From: UBA5359 sp002410925 [NCBI: bacterium UBP13_UBA5359]
GTDB taxonomy: Bacteria > UBP13 > UBA5359
Assembly: GCA_002410925.1 (NCBI GenBank)
Contig: DHPR01000033.1
Span: forward strand, 277,220-341,219
DNA length: 64,000 nucleotides
Reading direction: 5' to 3'
Position 1 is the first letter of the stretch. The number at the start of each line of letters is the position of its first letter. The position numbers and the translations under genes were made by a program. The notes beneath the pieces were generated by a model. That model ran no database searches. It saw nothing but the letters and a program-made list of their open reading frames with translations, and was not told the origin of the DNA. This document shows positions 1 to 8,204 of the stretch, one piece after another.

Positions 1-98
1 TTCTACCTCCTGCTAATTAAGGTTGATTACATCGGCGATATTCCTAAAAGGCAACAATTAATTATATAATCTTGCTTTACAATTAGCAAATCACCGCA

Positions 99-124
99 TT
101 GCCTCATATGAAAAATCTACTTGA
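99..124 (+). repeat. Left inverted repeat of the IS remnant
   Basis: Read as its reverse complement, this stretch carries AAGTAGATTTTTCATATGAG followed by GCAA, which matches the right end (TAGATTTTT and ATGAGGCA shared). It lies about 70 bp before the transposase start, as expected for an IS terminus. Confidence 0.65.
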
Positions 125-193
125 AATACTCTCCGGATCGAGGGCTTACTTCGTATAAGTAAAGTAGAACAATCTGCAATCTGGAGGTTAGCT

Positions 194-1020
194 ATGGCAT
201 TTACCATGAAAGAACGTAAAGCTATTACCAGAGAAACCAGAGATGAATACAAACATGCCTCCGAAGGGGATAAGAAGGCTATTCTGGACGGCTTTATCCA
301 TCTCACAGGATATAATCGTTCCTATGCTGCTTACGTCCTTCGTAAAGATCCTAAACCCGCTCGCAAAAGATCCTCTGCTATTCGCAGAAAGACCAAGCCC
401 AGAGTATATACCCCGGATATCATCGATCTACTGCGCAAGGTCTGGGCTGTCTGTGGCTACTGCTGCGGCAAGTGCTTGTCTCCTTCTTTATCGAAATAGA
501 CCTTGTGGCCCATGATGGTGGTAATAACTGTGGCGACTTCATGCAAGCTCTCAATGATACCGATATCTACGCCGGTTGGACTGAGACCATTGCTGTAAAG
601 AACAAAGTTCAGAAATGGGTCTTTGCTGCTATCCAGCAGTTGCAAGATCGTTTTCCTTTTCCCATCCTTGGCATCGATTCCGGCAACGGCAGTGAGTTTA
701 TTAACAACATCTATCTTCGCTTTCTATCTTCGCTTTCGCTTGCTTACCAACTACTCTCAGCCTGTTCGTAAACTCATCAAGAAGGAAAGGATAGGCAGTA
801 AGGTTAAAAAACGCTATGCTATAGCTGCTACTCCTTTCCAAAGGGTCTTACTCTCTGCGGATATACCTGCCCGGAAGAAAGAGGAGCTTCAAAGCATCTG
901 AGATGCTTTGAAGCCAGCCCAATTACGTCAAGATGTAAACGCTATACTACGAAGAATATGGCAGGTGTCTGCCCATAAATACAACCCCAAAAAGGAGGAC
1001 TTCGCCATACCCTTCGAGTA
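194..1020 (+). pseudogene. Transposase pseudogene (integrase-core family)
   Basis: This is a broken DDE-type transposase with an rve-like integrase core. Four collinear pieces can be followed through frame changes. The N-terminal DNA-binding part runs from the ATG at 194 (MKERKAITRETRDEY, LTGYNRSYAAYVLR). A core piece around 490-710 contains EIDLVAHDGG, DTDIYAGWTE and GIDSGNGSEF, which carries two of the acidic residues. A third piece at about 740-890 contains QPVRKLIKKERIGSKVKKRY. The C-terminal tail ends IPFE at the TAG at 1018-1020. About 100 residues before the core and about 60 after SEF appear deleted, from my memory of the full-length family. A good Shine-Dalgarno (GGAGG, 183-187) survives. 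The exact IS family name is not assigned. Confidence 0.85.
712..737 (+). repeat. 13-bp tandem duplication causing a frameshift
   Basis: TATCTTCGCTTTC occurs twice back to back (712-724, 725-737). Thirteen is not a multiple of three, so the duplication shifts the frame between the transposase core and its C-terminal part. It looks like a replication-slippage event. Confidence 0.85.
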
Positions 1021-1072
1021 GATTTTTACGTGAGCATCTTACTCCCTTGAATAGATTTTTTAATGAGGCATC
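1014..1072 (+). repeat. Two right-end repeats of the IS remnant
   Basis: Two related copies sit in the same orientation: GAGTAGATTTTTACGTGAGC (1016-1035, overlapping the transposase stop codon) and GAATAGATTTTTTAATGAGG (1049-1068, followed by CA). The outer copy is the better partner of the left inverted repeat. The inner copy may be a subterminal transposase site. Confidence 0.6.
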
Positions 1073-1189
1073 ACGTGCTAACCGATTAAGGGCCTGTCGG
1101 CATTTCTGCACCCAGCAAATATCAATAAGATAGACTATCATACTAATCATACCAAGCCGAATTTCGCACCTTTTTGCTGCCGGTAAATG

Positions 1190-1222
1190 AAAAAAGCGGC
1201 TCCGGTAACCTTCGGAAGTCGC
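1190..1222 (-). terminator. Terminator after tRNA-Gln
   Basis: On the minus strand, GCGACTTCCG and CGGAGCCGC form an imperfect hairpin with a short loop, followed by a run of six T. It begins 20 nt past the tRNA 3' end. Confidence 0.7.
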
Positions 1223-1241
1223 ATGAATACTAGAAAATCTT

Positions 1242-1315
1242 TGGCTGCGGGACTAGGATTCGAACCTAGACTAACGGATCCAGAGTCCGCCGTCCTACCA
1301 TTAGACGATCCCGCA
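1242..1315 (-). tRNA. tRNA-Gln (CTG anticodon)
   Basis: The cloverleaf reads TGCGGGA/TCCCGCA acceptor stem, discriminator G and encoded CCA. The T arm contains GGTTCGAATCC. The anticodon stem GCGGA/TCCGT closes loop CTCTGGA, giving anticodon CTG, which reads CAG glutamine codons. Length is 74 nt with CCA. It has its own strong promoter and terminator, so it is a single-gene unit. Confidence 0.93.
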
Positions 1316-1356
1316 GCGATTTATAAAACGTGGCTCGTGTTTTTCCAACGTGCCTT

Positions 1357-1386
1357 ATTATAGCCTATGGCGTTTGAGGCTGTCAA
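1357..1386 (-). promoter_or_regulatory. Sigma-A promoter of tRNA-Gln
   Basis: Minus strand: -35 TTGACA (1381-1386), an 18-bp spacer and -10 TATAAT (1357-1362), both perfect consensus. The predicted start is about 35 nt before the tRNA. Confidence 0.85.
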
Positions 1387-1413
1387 TAAAAAAGAGGCCC
1401 GCCTGGAGGCCTC
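1387..1413 (-). terminator. Terminator of the small membrane-anchored protein gene
   Basis: GAGGCC (1394-1399) pairs with GGCCTC (1408-1413). On the minus strand the stem is followed by TTTTTTATT. It directly abuts the -35 box of the tRNA-Gln promoter, insulating the two units. Confidence 0.8.
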
Positions 1414-1440
1414 AGATGGACGATCGGGAGTGTCCGTGAC

Positions 1441-1731
1441 TTAAGCCGGTGTTTCTTCCGCTCCCCTGCTGCTGAAATAGTAAGCCACAGCCGTAGCCGC
1501 TAGAGCAGCAACCGTACTTATTATTATGGAGAGCCCTGTTCTAGGCTTCTGCCTGCCTGCCCTGCTCAATTCACGCATTAAATCTCTTCTATCGTTTCTC
1601 ATGCGCTGAAAATATTTACTGATAGCCGATCTAGCTGATTCTTCTTGAACATCCTTTAACAGCTGCTTTTGCATCTGTGCCTCATCCTTCAAATGCCTGG
1701 CAACAGTCTTCATGGCATCTTTGGCTTTCAA
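1441..1731 (-). CDS. Small tail-anchored protein, stress-regulated
   Basis: I do not recognise a named family. The product is about 96 residues. The first two thirds are charged and helical, with many Lys/Arg/Glu/Gln heptad-like positions, suggesting a coiled coil or four-helix segment. A hydrophobic stretch (about residues 65-88 from the chosen start, LSIIISTVAALAATAVAYYF) is followed by a short tail, so the protein is probably anchored by its C-terminus with the helical part in the cytoplasm. The start is taken as TTG at 1731 because GAGGTG sits 6 nt before it; a longer version from a TTG at 1761 has no visible ribosome site. The gene is divergent from uspA and each has a sigma-B-like promoter, so a stress role is inferred. 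Confidence 0.6.
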   Translation of the reverse strand: MKAKDAMKTVARHLKDEAQMQKQLLKDVQEESARSAISKYFQRMRNDRRDLMRELSRAGRQKPRTGLSIIISTVAALAATAVAYYFSSRGAEETPA

Positions 1732-1819
1732 ACTATTCACCTCACTTTCATAGTTGAACAAATATTTTTACAAAATGACAATACCATAAAATTTATTCTC
1801 CATTCAACCTTTGAGATTT

Positions 1820-1844
1820 ATACCCGACCAACACAATTATAAAC
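1820..1844 (-). promoter_or_regulatory. Sigma-B-like promoter of the small membrane protein
   Basis: Minus strand: GTTTAT (1839-1844), a 13-bp spacer and GGGTAT (1820-1825). This matches the Bacillus general-stress pattern GTTTAA-N12-15-GGGTAT. It lies about 90 bp before the start codon. Confidence 0.65.
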
Positions 1845-1857
1845 CGGTGCCCGGTCT

Positions 1858-1882
1858 GTTTGAAAGCACTTTTTAAGGGTAT
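1858..1882 (+). promoter_or_regulatory. Sigma-B-like promoter of uspA
   Basis: GTTTGA (1858-1863), a 13-bp spacer and GGGTAT (1877-1882). It is back to back with the divergent promoter of the small membrane protein. No good sigma-A alternative is visible. Confidence 0.65.
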
Positions 1883-1913
1883 AAGTGGAATAAAATTCTA
1901 ATGGAGGATATAA

Positions 1914-2354
1914 ATGTTCAAGATACTGCTTGCTACAGATGGTTCGGAAAGCTCGCTTAATGCGGCATCATTTGTAGCTGATCTTTTTGGCAAAAATGGC
2001 GGCCTAATAACAGTGATTCATGTCTTCTCTATGCCTACTATACCCGCAGCCACCACATACGCTCCTGCTGCCGGCAGTATAGATTGGGATCAGGTCGTGG
2101 CAGAGATGGAGAGAGCCAGTCATGACGTTCTGACAAAAACTGCTGCGGTACTGGCAGACAGAGGCATAACTGCGCAGACCGTTCTGCTGCGAGGACGGCC
2201 TGCAGATGAGATCTGTAAATATGCGGAGAATGGAGATTATGATCTCATCGTCGTTGCCAGCCGGGGGCAAAGCACTCTCAAACAGGTTCTGCTGGGCAGC
2301 GTAAGTGAGGGTGTATCACATAATTGTAAAAAAGCGGTCTTGATTGTAAAGTAA
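1914..2354 (+). CDS. uspA: Universal stress protein, UspA family
   Basis: A 146-residue single-domain Usp. The Rossmann-like start KILLATDGSESS and the C-terminal nucleotide loop VVASRGQSTLKQVLLGS are both typical. In the ATP-binding pattern G-x2-G-x9-G-S the first glycine is replaced by alanine, so nucleotide binding is likely but not certain. Usp proteins are cytoplasmic, usually dimeric, and accumulate in starvation and stress. GGAGG lies 6 nt before the ATG. The gene is monocistronic between a sigma-B-like promoter and a shared terminator, which fits the family's role. Confidence 0.9.
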   Translation: MFKILLATDGSESSLNAASFVADLFGKNGGLITVIHVFSMPTIPAATTYAPAAGSIDWDQVVAEMERASHDVLTKTAAVLADRGITAQTVLLRGRPADEICKYAENGDYDLIVVASRGQSTLKQVLLGSVSEGVSHNCKKAVLIVK

Positions 2355-2357
2355 CCC

Positions 2358-2381
2358 AAAAGCCTGCCTATGCCGGCTTTT
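2358..2381. terminator. Bidirectional terminator between uspA and the GH94 gene
   Basis: AAAAGCC (2358-2364) pairs with GGCTTTT (2374-2380), giving T-rich ends on both strands. It serves the two convergent genes; the GH94 stop codon lies inside it. Confidence 0.7.
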
Positions 2382-4752
2382 TCATCTCCACTTCCACCAT
2401 GTGCATCAACCCATCCCGCATATCCGGCAAAAGGTTCCCTTCCACTCTCTTGCCGTCCATGATTATTTTATCAACGCCGGTGCCTGTACCGTAATTATTA
2501 CGTATCGCGATATCATAGATACTGCCCCGGAATGATCTTCTAATGCGACATTCACGCCAAGCAGCAGGTAAGCAGGGTTCAACCAGCAATCCCTTGTAAT
2601 GAGGGCGTACACCCATAATCCAATCTATGCAGACTCTCCACATCCAGGCAGCCGTTCCGGTGGTCCAGGTAAACTCTCCCTCGCCATAATATTCGGAATC
2701 CGGTCCGTAAAGATATTCGGCATATACATACGGTTCCACCTTATAGATATCAATATTCTGAGATCTGGTAATAAAGGAGCTCCTGTGCCAGATATCAAAG
2801 GCTCTATCGCCTCGTTTGAGAATACATTCGGCAATGACAGACCAACAAACAGAATGATTGAATATTGTACCGTTCTCTTTTACTCCCGGCGCAAATCTGG
2901 TTATTATCCCTATACCGGGATCAGGATTACCGTAGGCAGGAAGAAAAATAGCCGGCCCGTAATCCGTATCCAGCCTTTCAGCCACAGCATCCATACATTG
3001 AAATGCTCTATCCGTCGGCGCAGTCCCGCTGATTACCGCCCAACTCTGGGTATTAAGATAAATAGATCCCTCTTGCTCTTTTGCGCTTCCCAGAGCTCTG
3101 CCGTCATCGGTTGTAGCTCTGATGTACCATTTACCGTCCCAGCAGATATCGTTTATTCTGGCGGCAAGATCGTCCGCCAGGTGACGATAGTTGAGAGCGG
3201 CATCGATATTTCCTTTGTTTTCCATCAGATCGGCAGCTTCTCTAAGCATCCAGACAAGCTGTTGGCCTACCATCACACTCTCGCCATATCCTTGCCTCCC
3301 TACCTGATCCAAACCGTCATTCCAATCACCGGCCCCGATTAGCGGCAGACCTCTGGGACTACGGCTGGACAGAGCATAACTGAGCGCCTTATGAATATGA
3401 TTGAGAACCGTATCTATGCCGCCATCATAAAAATCCACTTTAGAATCGACAAAATTTATATCTCCTGTCTCTTTGATATACTCGGCTACAGCCATTACCA
3501 GCCATAAAGGGTCATCCGAATGTCCTGTTTTGGAGCCGGTGTCACTGACAGGATCCCAGTTATGGATACAACTGCCGTCGGAATATTGATGCTCCAGCAA
3601 CGCCAACAGACGCTTTTGAGCTCGCTCCGGTTCCATAGGCAAGATACCAAGAATATCCTGACAGGCATCGCGAAAACCTATAATAGAACCACCGCCTATA
3701 TAATAAGAATCCATGCGTGCCCAGTATGAGGTAACCCAGGCCTGATACTTATTCCAGTAGTTGACTGATAAATCAAAGTTCTCATGAGGGGTTTTTATCT
3801 CCACTTTCTTCAGATAATCTGCCCAGTAGCTTCGGATATCGGTCAGCGACCGAGCAACATTACCGATGTCGGAATATCTCTCTTTAATATCCGCTACTTC
3901 GTCATATGTAGAGGCAATGCCCAACATTACAACATATTCCCTGGTCTCCCCCGGTATCAGTTCCAGATCATGCTCAAAAGCTGCTACTGCATATCTACCA
4001 AAGGCATGGCTATTGGAGCATCTCCCTTCCGTTACAGCCACCGGATTGCTCCAGTTGCGATTAGTACCAACAAAGCGCTCTTTAAGGCAGTCATAACCGT
4101 CAACCTCCTGATTGACGGCAAAGAAGGCGTATTTGCCCCAGTCGGTATTAGGATTTATTTGCGCTCCCGCTACTGCTACGTTCCAAAAGCGCATAGTAGC
4201 ATATATTACTCCCTTGCTGAAAAAGACATTATCAAAGAGCTTGGAAAAACTGCTTTCCAGGAGTTTAAAAGCATTGTTTCCCATATTCCATTCCATAAAA
4301 TCAAAGAGCTTCAACCGGCGGGTTTCTTCTCCATCATTACGTAATCTTACCCACCATATTTCCAGGTCATCTTGCAGCGGCACAAAATACGTTATCTCTG
4401 TCCAGATACGATTGTATTTTGAACTTACTACAGTATAACCCATACCATGGCGGCTCTCCCATTCCACAGGATTACGACAGACAGGCTGCCAGTTAGCGGA
4501 CCAATATTCACCGCTGTCTCGGTCGCGTATATAGACGTATCTTCCCGGTCTGTCCTGAAGGAGAGTCTCCTCGGGATATTTCTTGGTGATGCGATCATAG
4601 CCGGAACTTTGCCAAAAGCTGTAGCCACCTCCGGTCTGGGAAACAAGGCCACAATATGATCCATTGGTCAAGTAGTTTATCCATGGTCTGGGCAGATCGG
4701 GTGTTTTGACAATATATTCACTGCCATCAACAGAGAAGCTGCCATAATCCAT
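2368..4752 (-). CDS. GH94 glycoside phosphorylase (cellobiose phosphorylase-like)
   Basis: A 794-residue member of the former glycosyltransferase-36 group. An N-terminal beta-sandwich domain (about 1-270) leads through a helical linker into an (alpha/alpha)6 catalytic barrel (about 330-700) and a small C-terminal domain. Diagnostic motifs are GFRDACQD and GAGDWNDGLD; the aspartate of the latter region is the general acid in the family. There is no signal peptide, so it acts in the cytoplasm, reversibly splitting a beta-glucoside with phosphate to give a sugar 1-phosphate. The acceptor (cellobiose, laminaribiose, a beta-1,2-glucan or other) cannot be told from sequence alone. It lies 21 bp downstream of the BON gene and is probably co-transcribed from its stress promoter. 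Confidence 0.85.
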   Translation of the reverse strand: MDYGSFSVDGSEYIVKTPDLPRPWINYLTNGSYCGLVSQTGGGYSFWQSSGYDRITKKYPEETLLQDRPGRYVYIRDRDSGEYWSANWQPVCRNPVEWESRHGMGYTVVSSKYNRIWTEITYFVPLQDDLEIWWVRLRNDGEETRRLKLFDFMEWNMGNNAFKLLESSFSKLFDNVFFSKGVIYATMRFWNVAVAGAQINPNTDWGKYAFFAVNQEVDGYDCLKERFVGTNRNWSNPVAVTEGRCSNSHAFGRYAVAAFEHDLELIPGETREYVVMLGIASTYDEVADIKERYSDIGNVARSLTDIRSYWADYLKKVEIKTPHENFDLSVNYWNKYQAWVTSYWARMDSYYIGGGSIIGFRDACQDILGILPMEPERAQKRLLALLEHQYSDGSCIHNWDPVSDTGSKTGHSDDPLWLVMAVAEYIKETGDINFVDSKVDFYDGGIDTVLNHIHKALSYALSSRSPRGLPLIGAGDWNDGLDQVGRQGYGESVMVGQQLVWMLREAADLMENKGNIDAALNYRHLADDLAARINDICWDGKWYIRATTDDGRALGSAKEQEGSIYLNTQSWAVISGTAPTDRAFQCMDAVAERLDTDYGPAIFLPAYGNPDPGIGIITRFAPGVKENGTIFNHSVCWSVIAECILKRGDRAFDIWHRSSFITRSQNIDIYKVEPYVYAEYLYGPDSEYYGEGEFTWTTGTAAWMWRVCIDWIMGVRPHYKGLLVEPCLPAAWRECRIRRSFRGSIYDIAIRNNYGTGTGVDKIIMDGKRVEGNLLPDMRDGLMHMVEVEMKKPA

Positions 4753-4773
4753 TGGTGCTGCCTCCGTTCGATT

Positions 4774-4992
4774 TCAATATAATACCGCTATTTCATTGAT
4801 AACCTCTCGCACACCTGGAACACCTCTGGCTAAAAACTCTGCCTCTCTGCGCTGTTCCTCATTATTTACTCTACCTCTGAGAATTACAATCTTGCCATGC
4901 GCTTCTACGGTTATAGACAATGCCCCGACACGACTATCGGCTGCCAGTGCTGTAAGAACCCTAGCTGCTAGTCCCTCTTCACTCATAGCCAT
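4774..4992 (-). CDS. BON-domain protein
   Basis: A 72-residue protein that is essentially one BON domain: alternating helix and strand, with VEAHGKIVILRGRV and a closing VPGVREVINEI. BON domains are linked to osmotic-shock proteins, secretins and membrane attachment. No signal peptide is visible with the chosen start. The start is the ATG at 4992 because GGAGGTG lies 7 nt upstream; a longer version would contain that ribosome site. It is first in a two-gene unit with the GH94 phosphorylase, behind a sigma-B-like promoter. Confidence 0.8.
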   Translation of the reverse strand: MAMSEEGLAARVLTALAADSRVGALSITVEAHGKIVILRGRVNNEEQRREAEFLARGVPGVREVINEIAVLY

Positions 4993-5029
4993 AAGCTGCA
5001 CCTCCGGGATATTCCGTTTCAGCATCCTT

Positions 5030-5055
5030 ATACCCGTATTGGTAAAACAGAAAAC
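5030..5055 (-). promoter_or_regulatory. Sigma-B-like promoter of BON-GH94
   Basis: Minus strand: GTTTTC (5050-5055), a 14-bp spacer and GGGTAT (5030-5035). It is divergent from the promoter of the yjbH-like gene. Confidence 0.55.
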
Positions 5056-5070
5056 TTTCGGCTATCTTAC

Positions 5071-5095
5071 GTTTAGCATGCTTATCCAGGGGTAT
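5071..5095 (+). promoter_or_regulatory. Sigma-B-like promoter of the yjbH-like gene
   Basis: GTTTAG (5071-5076), a 13-bp spacer and GGGTAT (5090-5095), ending about 35 bp before the start codon. Confidence 0.65.
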
Positions 5096-5130
5096 AAATA
5101 ACTCGATAAAAAATCATGGGGGTACCCGAT

Positions 5131-5772
5131 ATGAAAAAATCATTAGGTCTTTTATTTACGATCATGTTCTTACTGGTATCGGCAACAACATTGTGGGCAT
5201 CACCCAGCTTCTATGGCTACACCGGTCTGCTCTTTGTGCCGACGGCTGCAACTCTGGAGAGTGGTGAATTTAATATCGCTGTGCAGACTATCAATCTCGA
5301 TTTGGGGTCTCTAAGTGGCGGCAGCTTCACTTATGGTACTACTGATAAGTGGGAAGCCGGCATTGCGGTCGCCAGCCAAGATCTCGGAATAATAGATGGA
5401 ACTTTAATCAATACCAAGCTTCGCATCAGCAATTTCGGTAATGCCTCCATCGTGTCCGTTGGTGGCATTTTTCCCTTCGAAGGCAGTAATTCCACCATAT
5501 ATGGTGTGCTAAGCCAACGTATGGCTATACCGGGTATAGATGCCAATCCCATTACCGGCCATATAGGCTGGGGTTCAGGAGGTATTCTGGATGGCATATT
5601 TATCGGATTAGATGGCGTCATCAATCCTCGGACAACAGCTATGCTTGAATATGATAGCTCTAATTTAAACGCGGGTGTTCGCTTTGCACTCACTGAAGAG
5701 TTCAGAGCTACTGCCGCATTATTCGATTTCAGTGACCTTGGCCTGCAAGTGAGTTATAATCGACGTTTCTAA
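5131..5772 (+). CDS. Exported YjbH-like beta-strand protein
   Basis: A 213-residue protein. It has a signal peptide (Lys-Lys, a hydrophobic core, then TTLWAS) and then FYGYTGLLFVPTAATLESG, which resembles the start of YjbH-domain envelope proteins linked to exopolysaccharide. The rest is short amphipathic strands separated by Gly/Asn turns, ending in NRRF with a terminal Phe, as in outer-membrane barrels. It is much shorter than proteobacterial YjbH (about 700 residues), so it would be a single small barrel. The start at 5131 follows GGGG by 8 nt; the ATG at 5116 overlaps that site. Outer-membrane location is inferred. A distant paralogue lies at 38357-39112. Confidence 0.65.
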   Translation: MKKSLGLLFTIMFLLVSATTLWASPSFYGYTGLLFVPTAATLESGEFNIAVQTINLDLGSLSGGSFTYGTTDKWEAGIAVASQDLGIIDGTLINTKLRISNFGNASIVSVGGIFPFEGSNSTIYGVLSQRMAIPGIDANPITGHIGWGSGGILDGIFIGLDGVINPRTTAMLEYDSSNLNAGVRFALTEEFRATAALFDFSDLGLQVSYNRRF

Positions 5773-5791
5773 AATTATCAATAAATTGCCC

Positions 5792-5823
5792 GGCCTTCTC
5801 CATATTGGAGAAGGCCCTGTTTT
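5792..5823 (+). terminator. Terminator after the yjbH-like gene
   Basis: A perfect 10-bp stem, GGCCTTCTCC (5792-5801) with GGAGAAGGCC (5807-5816), is followed by CTGTTTT. It separates the yjbH-like gene from the glycosyltransferase, which then needs read-through or its own promoter; I see no clear promoter in the remaining gap. Confidence 0.85.
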
Positions 5824-5856
5824 AACTATCAAAGAAGCATTCGGATGGGGAGCAAT

Positions 5857-6978
5857 ATGAATATCTGTGTTGTTCATGATTACCTTTTTCAGATGGGCGG
5901 TGCGGAAAAAGTAGTAGCGGAACTGCATCGAATATATCCCGAGGCACCGATCTACACTTCAATTTATCGTCCGGATAGAGTTTCTCCAGAGTTCCATAAA
6001 ATGGATATCAGAACTACCTTTTTACAGCAATTCGCCTGGATGGATCATCATGCCAGAAAGCTGCTTCCATTATATCCGTCGGCATTCGAGAACTTTAATC
6101 TGGAAGGTTACGATGTGGTTTTGAGTAGCTCTTCAGCCTTTGCTAAAGGGGTGATAACTCCTCCGGGTACCTTGCATATCTGTTATTGCTATACTCCCAT
6201 GCGTTTTGCCTGGATGTACCACGCTTATATCGAACGTGAGGAATTTAATAGAGCTATCAGGTGTATACTGCCGTTCATGATCAAGGGCATACGTACCTGG
6301 GATGAAGCGTCATCATCCAGAGTGGATCATTTCATAGCTATCTCCGGCTGCGTAGCCGACCGTATTCGTAAATACTATCGCAGAGAAGCAACAATTATTT
6401 ATCCACCGGTAGATGTTAAACATTTCAATGATATACCTCGCAACGCAGGCGAATACTTTTTGATAGTATCACGTCTTGTTCCGTATAAGAGAATTGATAC
6501 GGCCGTCAAGGCTTTCAACTCTCTGGGGTTACCATTAAAAATAGCAGGAAATGGGCGTGATTTGAAAAGCTTGCGCGCCATCGCCAATTCCAATATCGAA
6601 TTTATGGGATATTGCAGCCATGAAGAGATCAGAGAGCTTTACAGCCGGGCTATTGCTCTTCTCTTTCCCGGATATGAGGATTTCGGCATTGTTCCGGTAG
6701 AGGCTCAGGCAGCTGGATGTCCGGTTATAGCTTACAATGGTGGAGGCAGCAGAGAAACAATAAAGCCTGGTGTCAGTGGCATCCTCTACAACGAGCAAAC
6801 GGAAGATTCATTAAAAAAAGCAGTCCTTGATTTTGATCCTTCCGATTATAGCGTTGAAACGCTGCGTCGAGAAGCAAGCCGATTTGACAATGCGCGATTT
6901 GCATCGGAAATCACGACTTTTATTGAGAAAGCCTGTGACGACAGAAGATCGAGAAAGTTTGGCCGATGCCTTGGATAG
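5857..6978 (+). CDS. GT4-type glycosyltransferase
   Basis: A 373-residue GT-B fold enzyme. The N-terminal acceptor domain begins NICVVHDYLFQMGGAEKVV; the C-terminal nucleotide-sugar domain has SRLVPYKRIDTAV, the retaining-enzyme motif YEDFGIVPVEAQAAG (E-x7-E) and GGSRETI. The family adds a sugar from an NDP donor to a glycan or lipid carrier at the cytoplasmic face of the membrane. Donor and acceptor are unknown; similar proteins are often annotated WbaZ-like mannosyltransferases. The start at 5857 is chosen because GGGGAG precedes it; the ATG at 5845 overlaps that site. No other polysaccharide genes adjoin it. Confidence 0.85.
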   Translation: MNICVVHDYLFQMGGAEKVVAELHRIYPEAPIYTSIYRPDRVSPEFHKMDIRTTFLQQFAWMDHHARKLLPLYPSAFENFNLEGYDVVLSSSSAFAKGVITPPGTLHICYCYTPMRFAWMYHAYIEREEFNRAIRCILPFMIKGIRTWDEASSSRVDHFIAISGCVADRIRKYYRREATIIYPPVDVKHFNDIPRNAGEYFLIVSRLVPYKRIDTAVKAFNSLGLPLKIAGNGRDLKSLRAIANSNIEFMGYCSHEEIRELYSRAIALLFPGYEDFGIVPVEAQAAGCPVIAYNGGGSRETIKPGVSGILYNEQTEDSLKKAVLDFDPSDYSVETLRREASRFDNARFASEITTFIEKACDDRRSRKFGRCLG

Positions 6979-7021
6979 ATTGATTATGTAAGCCCCCTCC
7001 CCTGGTAATTTCCAGCGCGTG

Positions 7022-7051
7022 TTGACAACGAAGCCGCACCAAAGGTATAAT
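7022..7051 (+). promoter_or_regulatory. Sigma-A promoter of tRNA-Leu(GAG)
   Basis: TTGACA (7022-7027), an 18-bp spacer and TATAAT (7046-7051), perfect consensus boxes, 13 bp before the tRNA. Confidence 0.9.
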
Positions 7052-7064
7052 ATTAACTCGAAAT

Positions 7065-7149
<85 letters not shown>

Positions 7150-7223
7150 TTCATATCCATAAGGTTCTATTAATTATCAGCAGTCATTGATATTTAGCCT
7201 TAACCTCTCAAAAATCAGAAGGA

Positions 7224-8204
7224 TTATGCGGAAGCCGACCATAGATGGCAGGCAACTGCATGGCCATTTGCCATCTCTTCAAGAAGAGGATCATGATGGC
7301 GGCAAACTCCCATGGCACAAGGGCATCTCTGATGGAAACGACAGCCGGTCGGTGGATTCATCGGACTGGGCAAATCCCCTTCCAGAACGGGGCCTTGCCG
7401 TTGATCCTTACCAAAGCCTGGTGCGGCAGACAGTAAGGCCTGGGTGTAAGGATGCAGCGGCTTGGCAAAAAGACTTTCTACAGGAGCCCTTTCCACTATC
7501 CGTCCCAGATACATGACGGCCACTTCATGGCTGATATAGCGAACCACATTTAAATCATGTGAAATAAAGAGATAAGCCAGCCCCAATTCCTTTTGTAGAT
7601 CTACAAGAAGGTTGAGTATCTGAGCCTGTATGGATACATCGAGTGCCGATACCGGCTCATCGGCCACTATAAAGGATGGCTGCAGGGCAAGCGCTCTGGC
7701 AATACCTATTCGTTGCCTTTGCCCACTGCTGAATTCATGTGGATAACGACCGGCATGAGATGGATCCAGCCCCACCATGGACATCAAGCGCTCTATCTCC
7801 AGATTGCGTTCGGCATCTGAAACCATGTTGTGAACCTCCAACGGTTCAGATATGATACGCGCTACCGTCATTCTGGGGTTCAATGAGGCAAAAGGATCCT
7901 GAAAAATCATCTGCAGCTTGCGGCGCAAGGGTCTCATCTGCCTGCCGCTCAGCCTGAGGATATCCTGCCCTTCATAGCGAATAGATCCGGATGTAGGCTC
8001 AATAAGACGCAGCAATGTGCGTCCCAGTGTAGACTTTCCACAACCACTCTCACCAACAAGGCCCATAGTATGTCCGGCGGCAATATCAAAGCTAACGCCA
8101 TCAACAGCCTGGACATCGCCTATTTTTCGAGCTCTTATAACGCCGCTGGTAACAGGAAAATGCTTAACAAGGTCTCTTACCTCTATCAGTTTATATGAGG
8201 ACAT
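7224..8204 (-). CDS. oppF: Oligopeptide ABC transporter, ATP-binding protein OppF-type
   Basis: A 326-residue ABC ATPase: Walker [10 protein letters not shown], signature [14 protein letters not shown], Walker [13 protein letters not shown] and switch His in FISHDL. The C-terminal oligopeptide-transporter extension has paired cysteines (GCRFHQRCP, later MGVCRHH) that bind an Fe-S cluster in some family members. It forms the cytoplasmic engine with OppD. It is last in the seven-gene operon, starting directly after the oppD stop. Peptide or other solute specificity is set by OppA and is unknown. Confidence 0.9.
   Translation of the reverse strand: MSSYKLIEVRDLVKHFPVTSGVIRARKIGDVQAVDGVSFDIAAGHTMGLVGESGCGKSTLGRTLLRLIEPTSGSIRYEGQDILRLSGRQMRPLRRKLQMIFQDPFASLNPRMTVARIISEPLEVHNMVSDAERNLEIERLMSMVGLDPSHAGRYPHEFSSGQRQRIGIARALALQPSFIVADEPVSALDVSIQAQILNLLVDLQKELGLAYLFISHDLNVVRYISHEVAVMYLGRIVERAPVESLFAKPLHPYTQALLSAAPGFGKDQRQGPVLEGDLPSPMNPPTGCRFHQRCPCAMGVCRHHDPLLEEMANGHAVACHLWSASA

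Larger units (their letters stand above)
99..1073 (+). mobile_element. Decayed insertion sequence
   Basis: Imperfect inverted ends of about 25 bp bracket a broken transposase gene. The left end (99-124) contains TTGCCTCAT and AAAAATCTACTT; the right end (1048-1072) contains AATAGATTTTTT and ATGAGGCA, the inverse of the left end. The element is about 975 bp, well below the size expected for an element encoding a transposase of 400 or more residues, because two internal blocks are lost. Both outer flanks begin with TCAC (91-94 and 1071-1074), but the following bases differ, so a target duplication is not established. It is almost certainly immobile by itself. Confidence 0.75.

Noticed and set aside
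91-1078. Target-site duplication around the IS remnant
   Set aside because: Only TCAC is shared by the two flanks and the following bases differ; four bases can match by chance.
2599-3342. 247-codon open frame on the plus strand
   Set aside because: It lies fully opposite the GH94 gene, has no family motifs and no ribosome site; it is a shadow frame.
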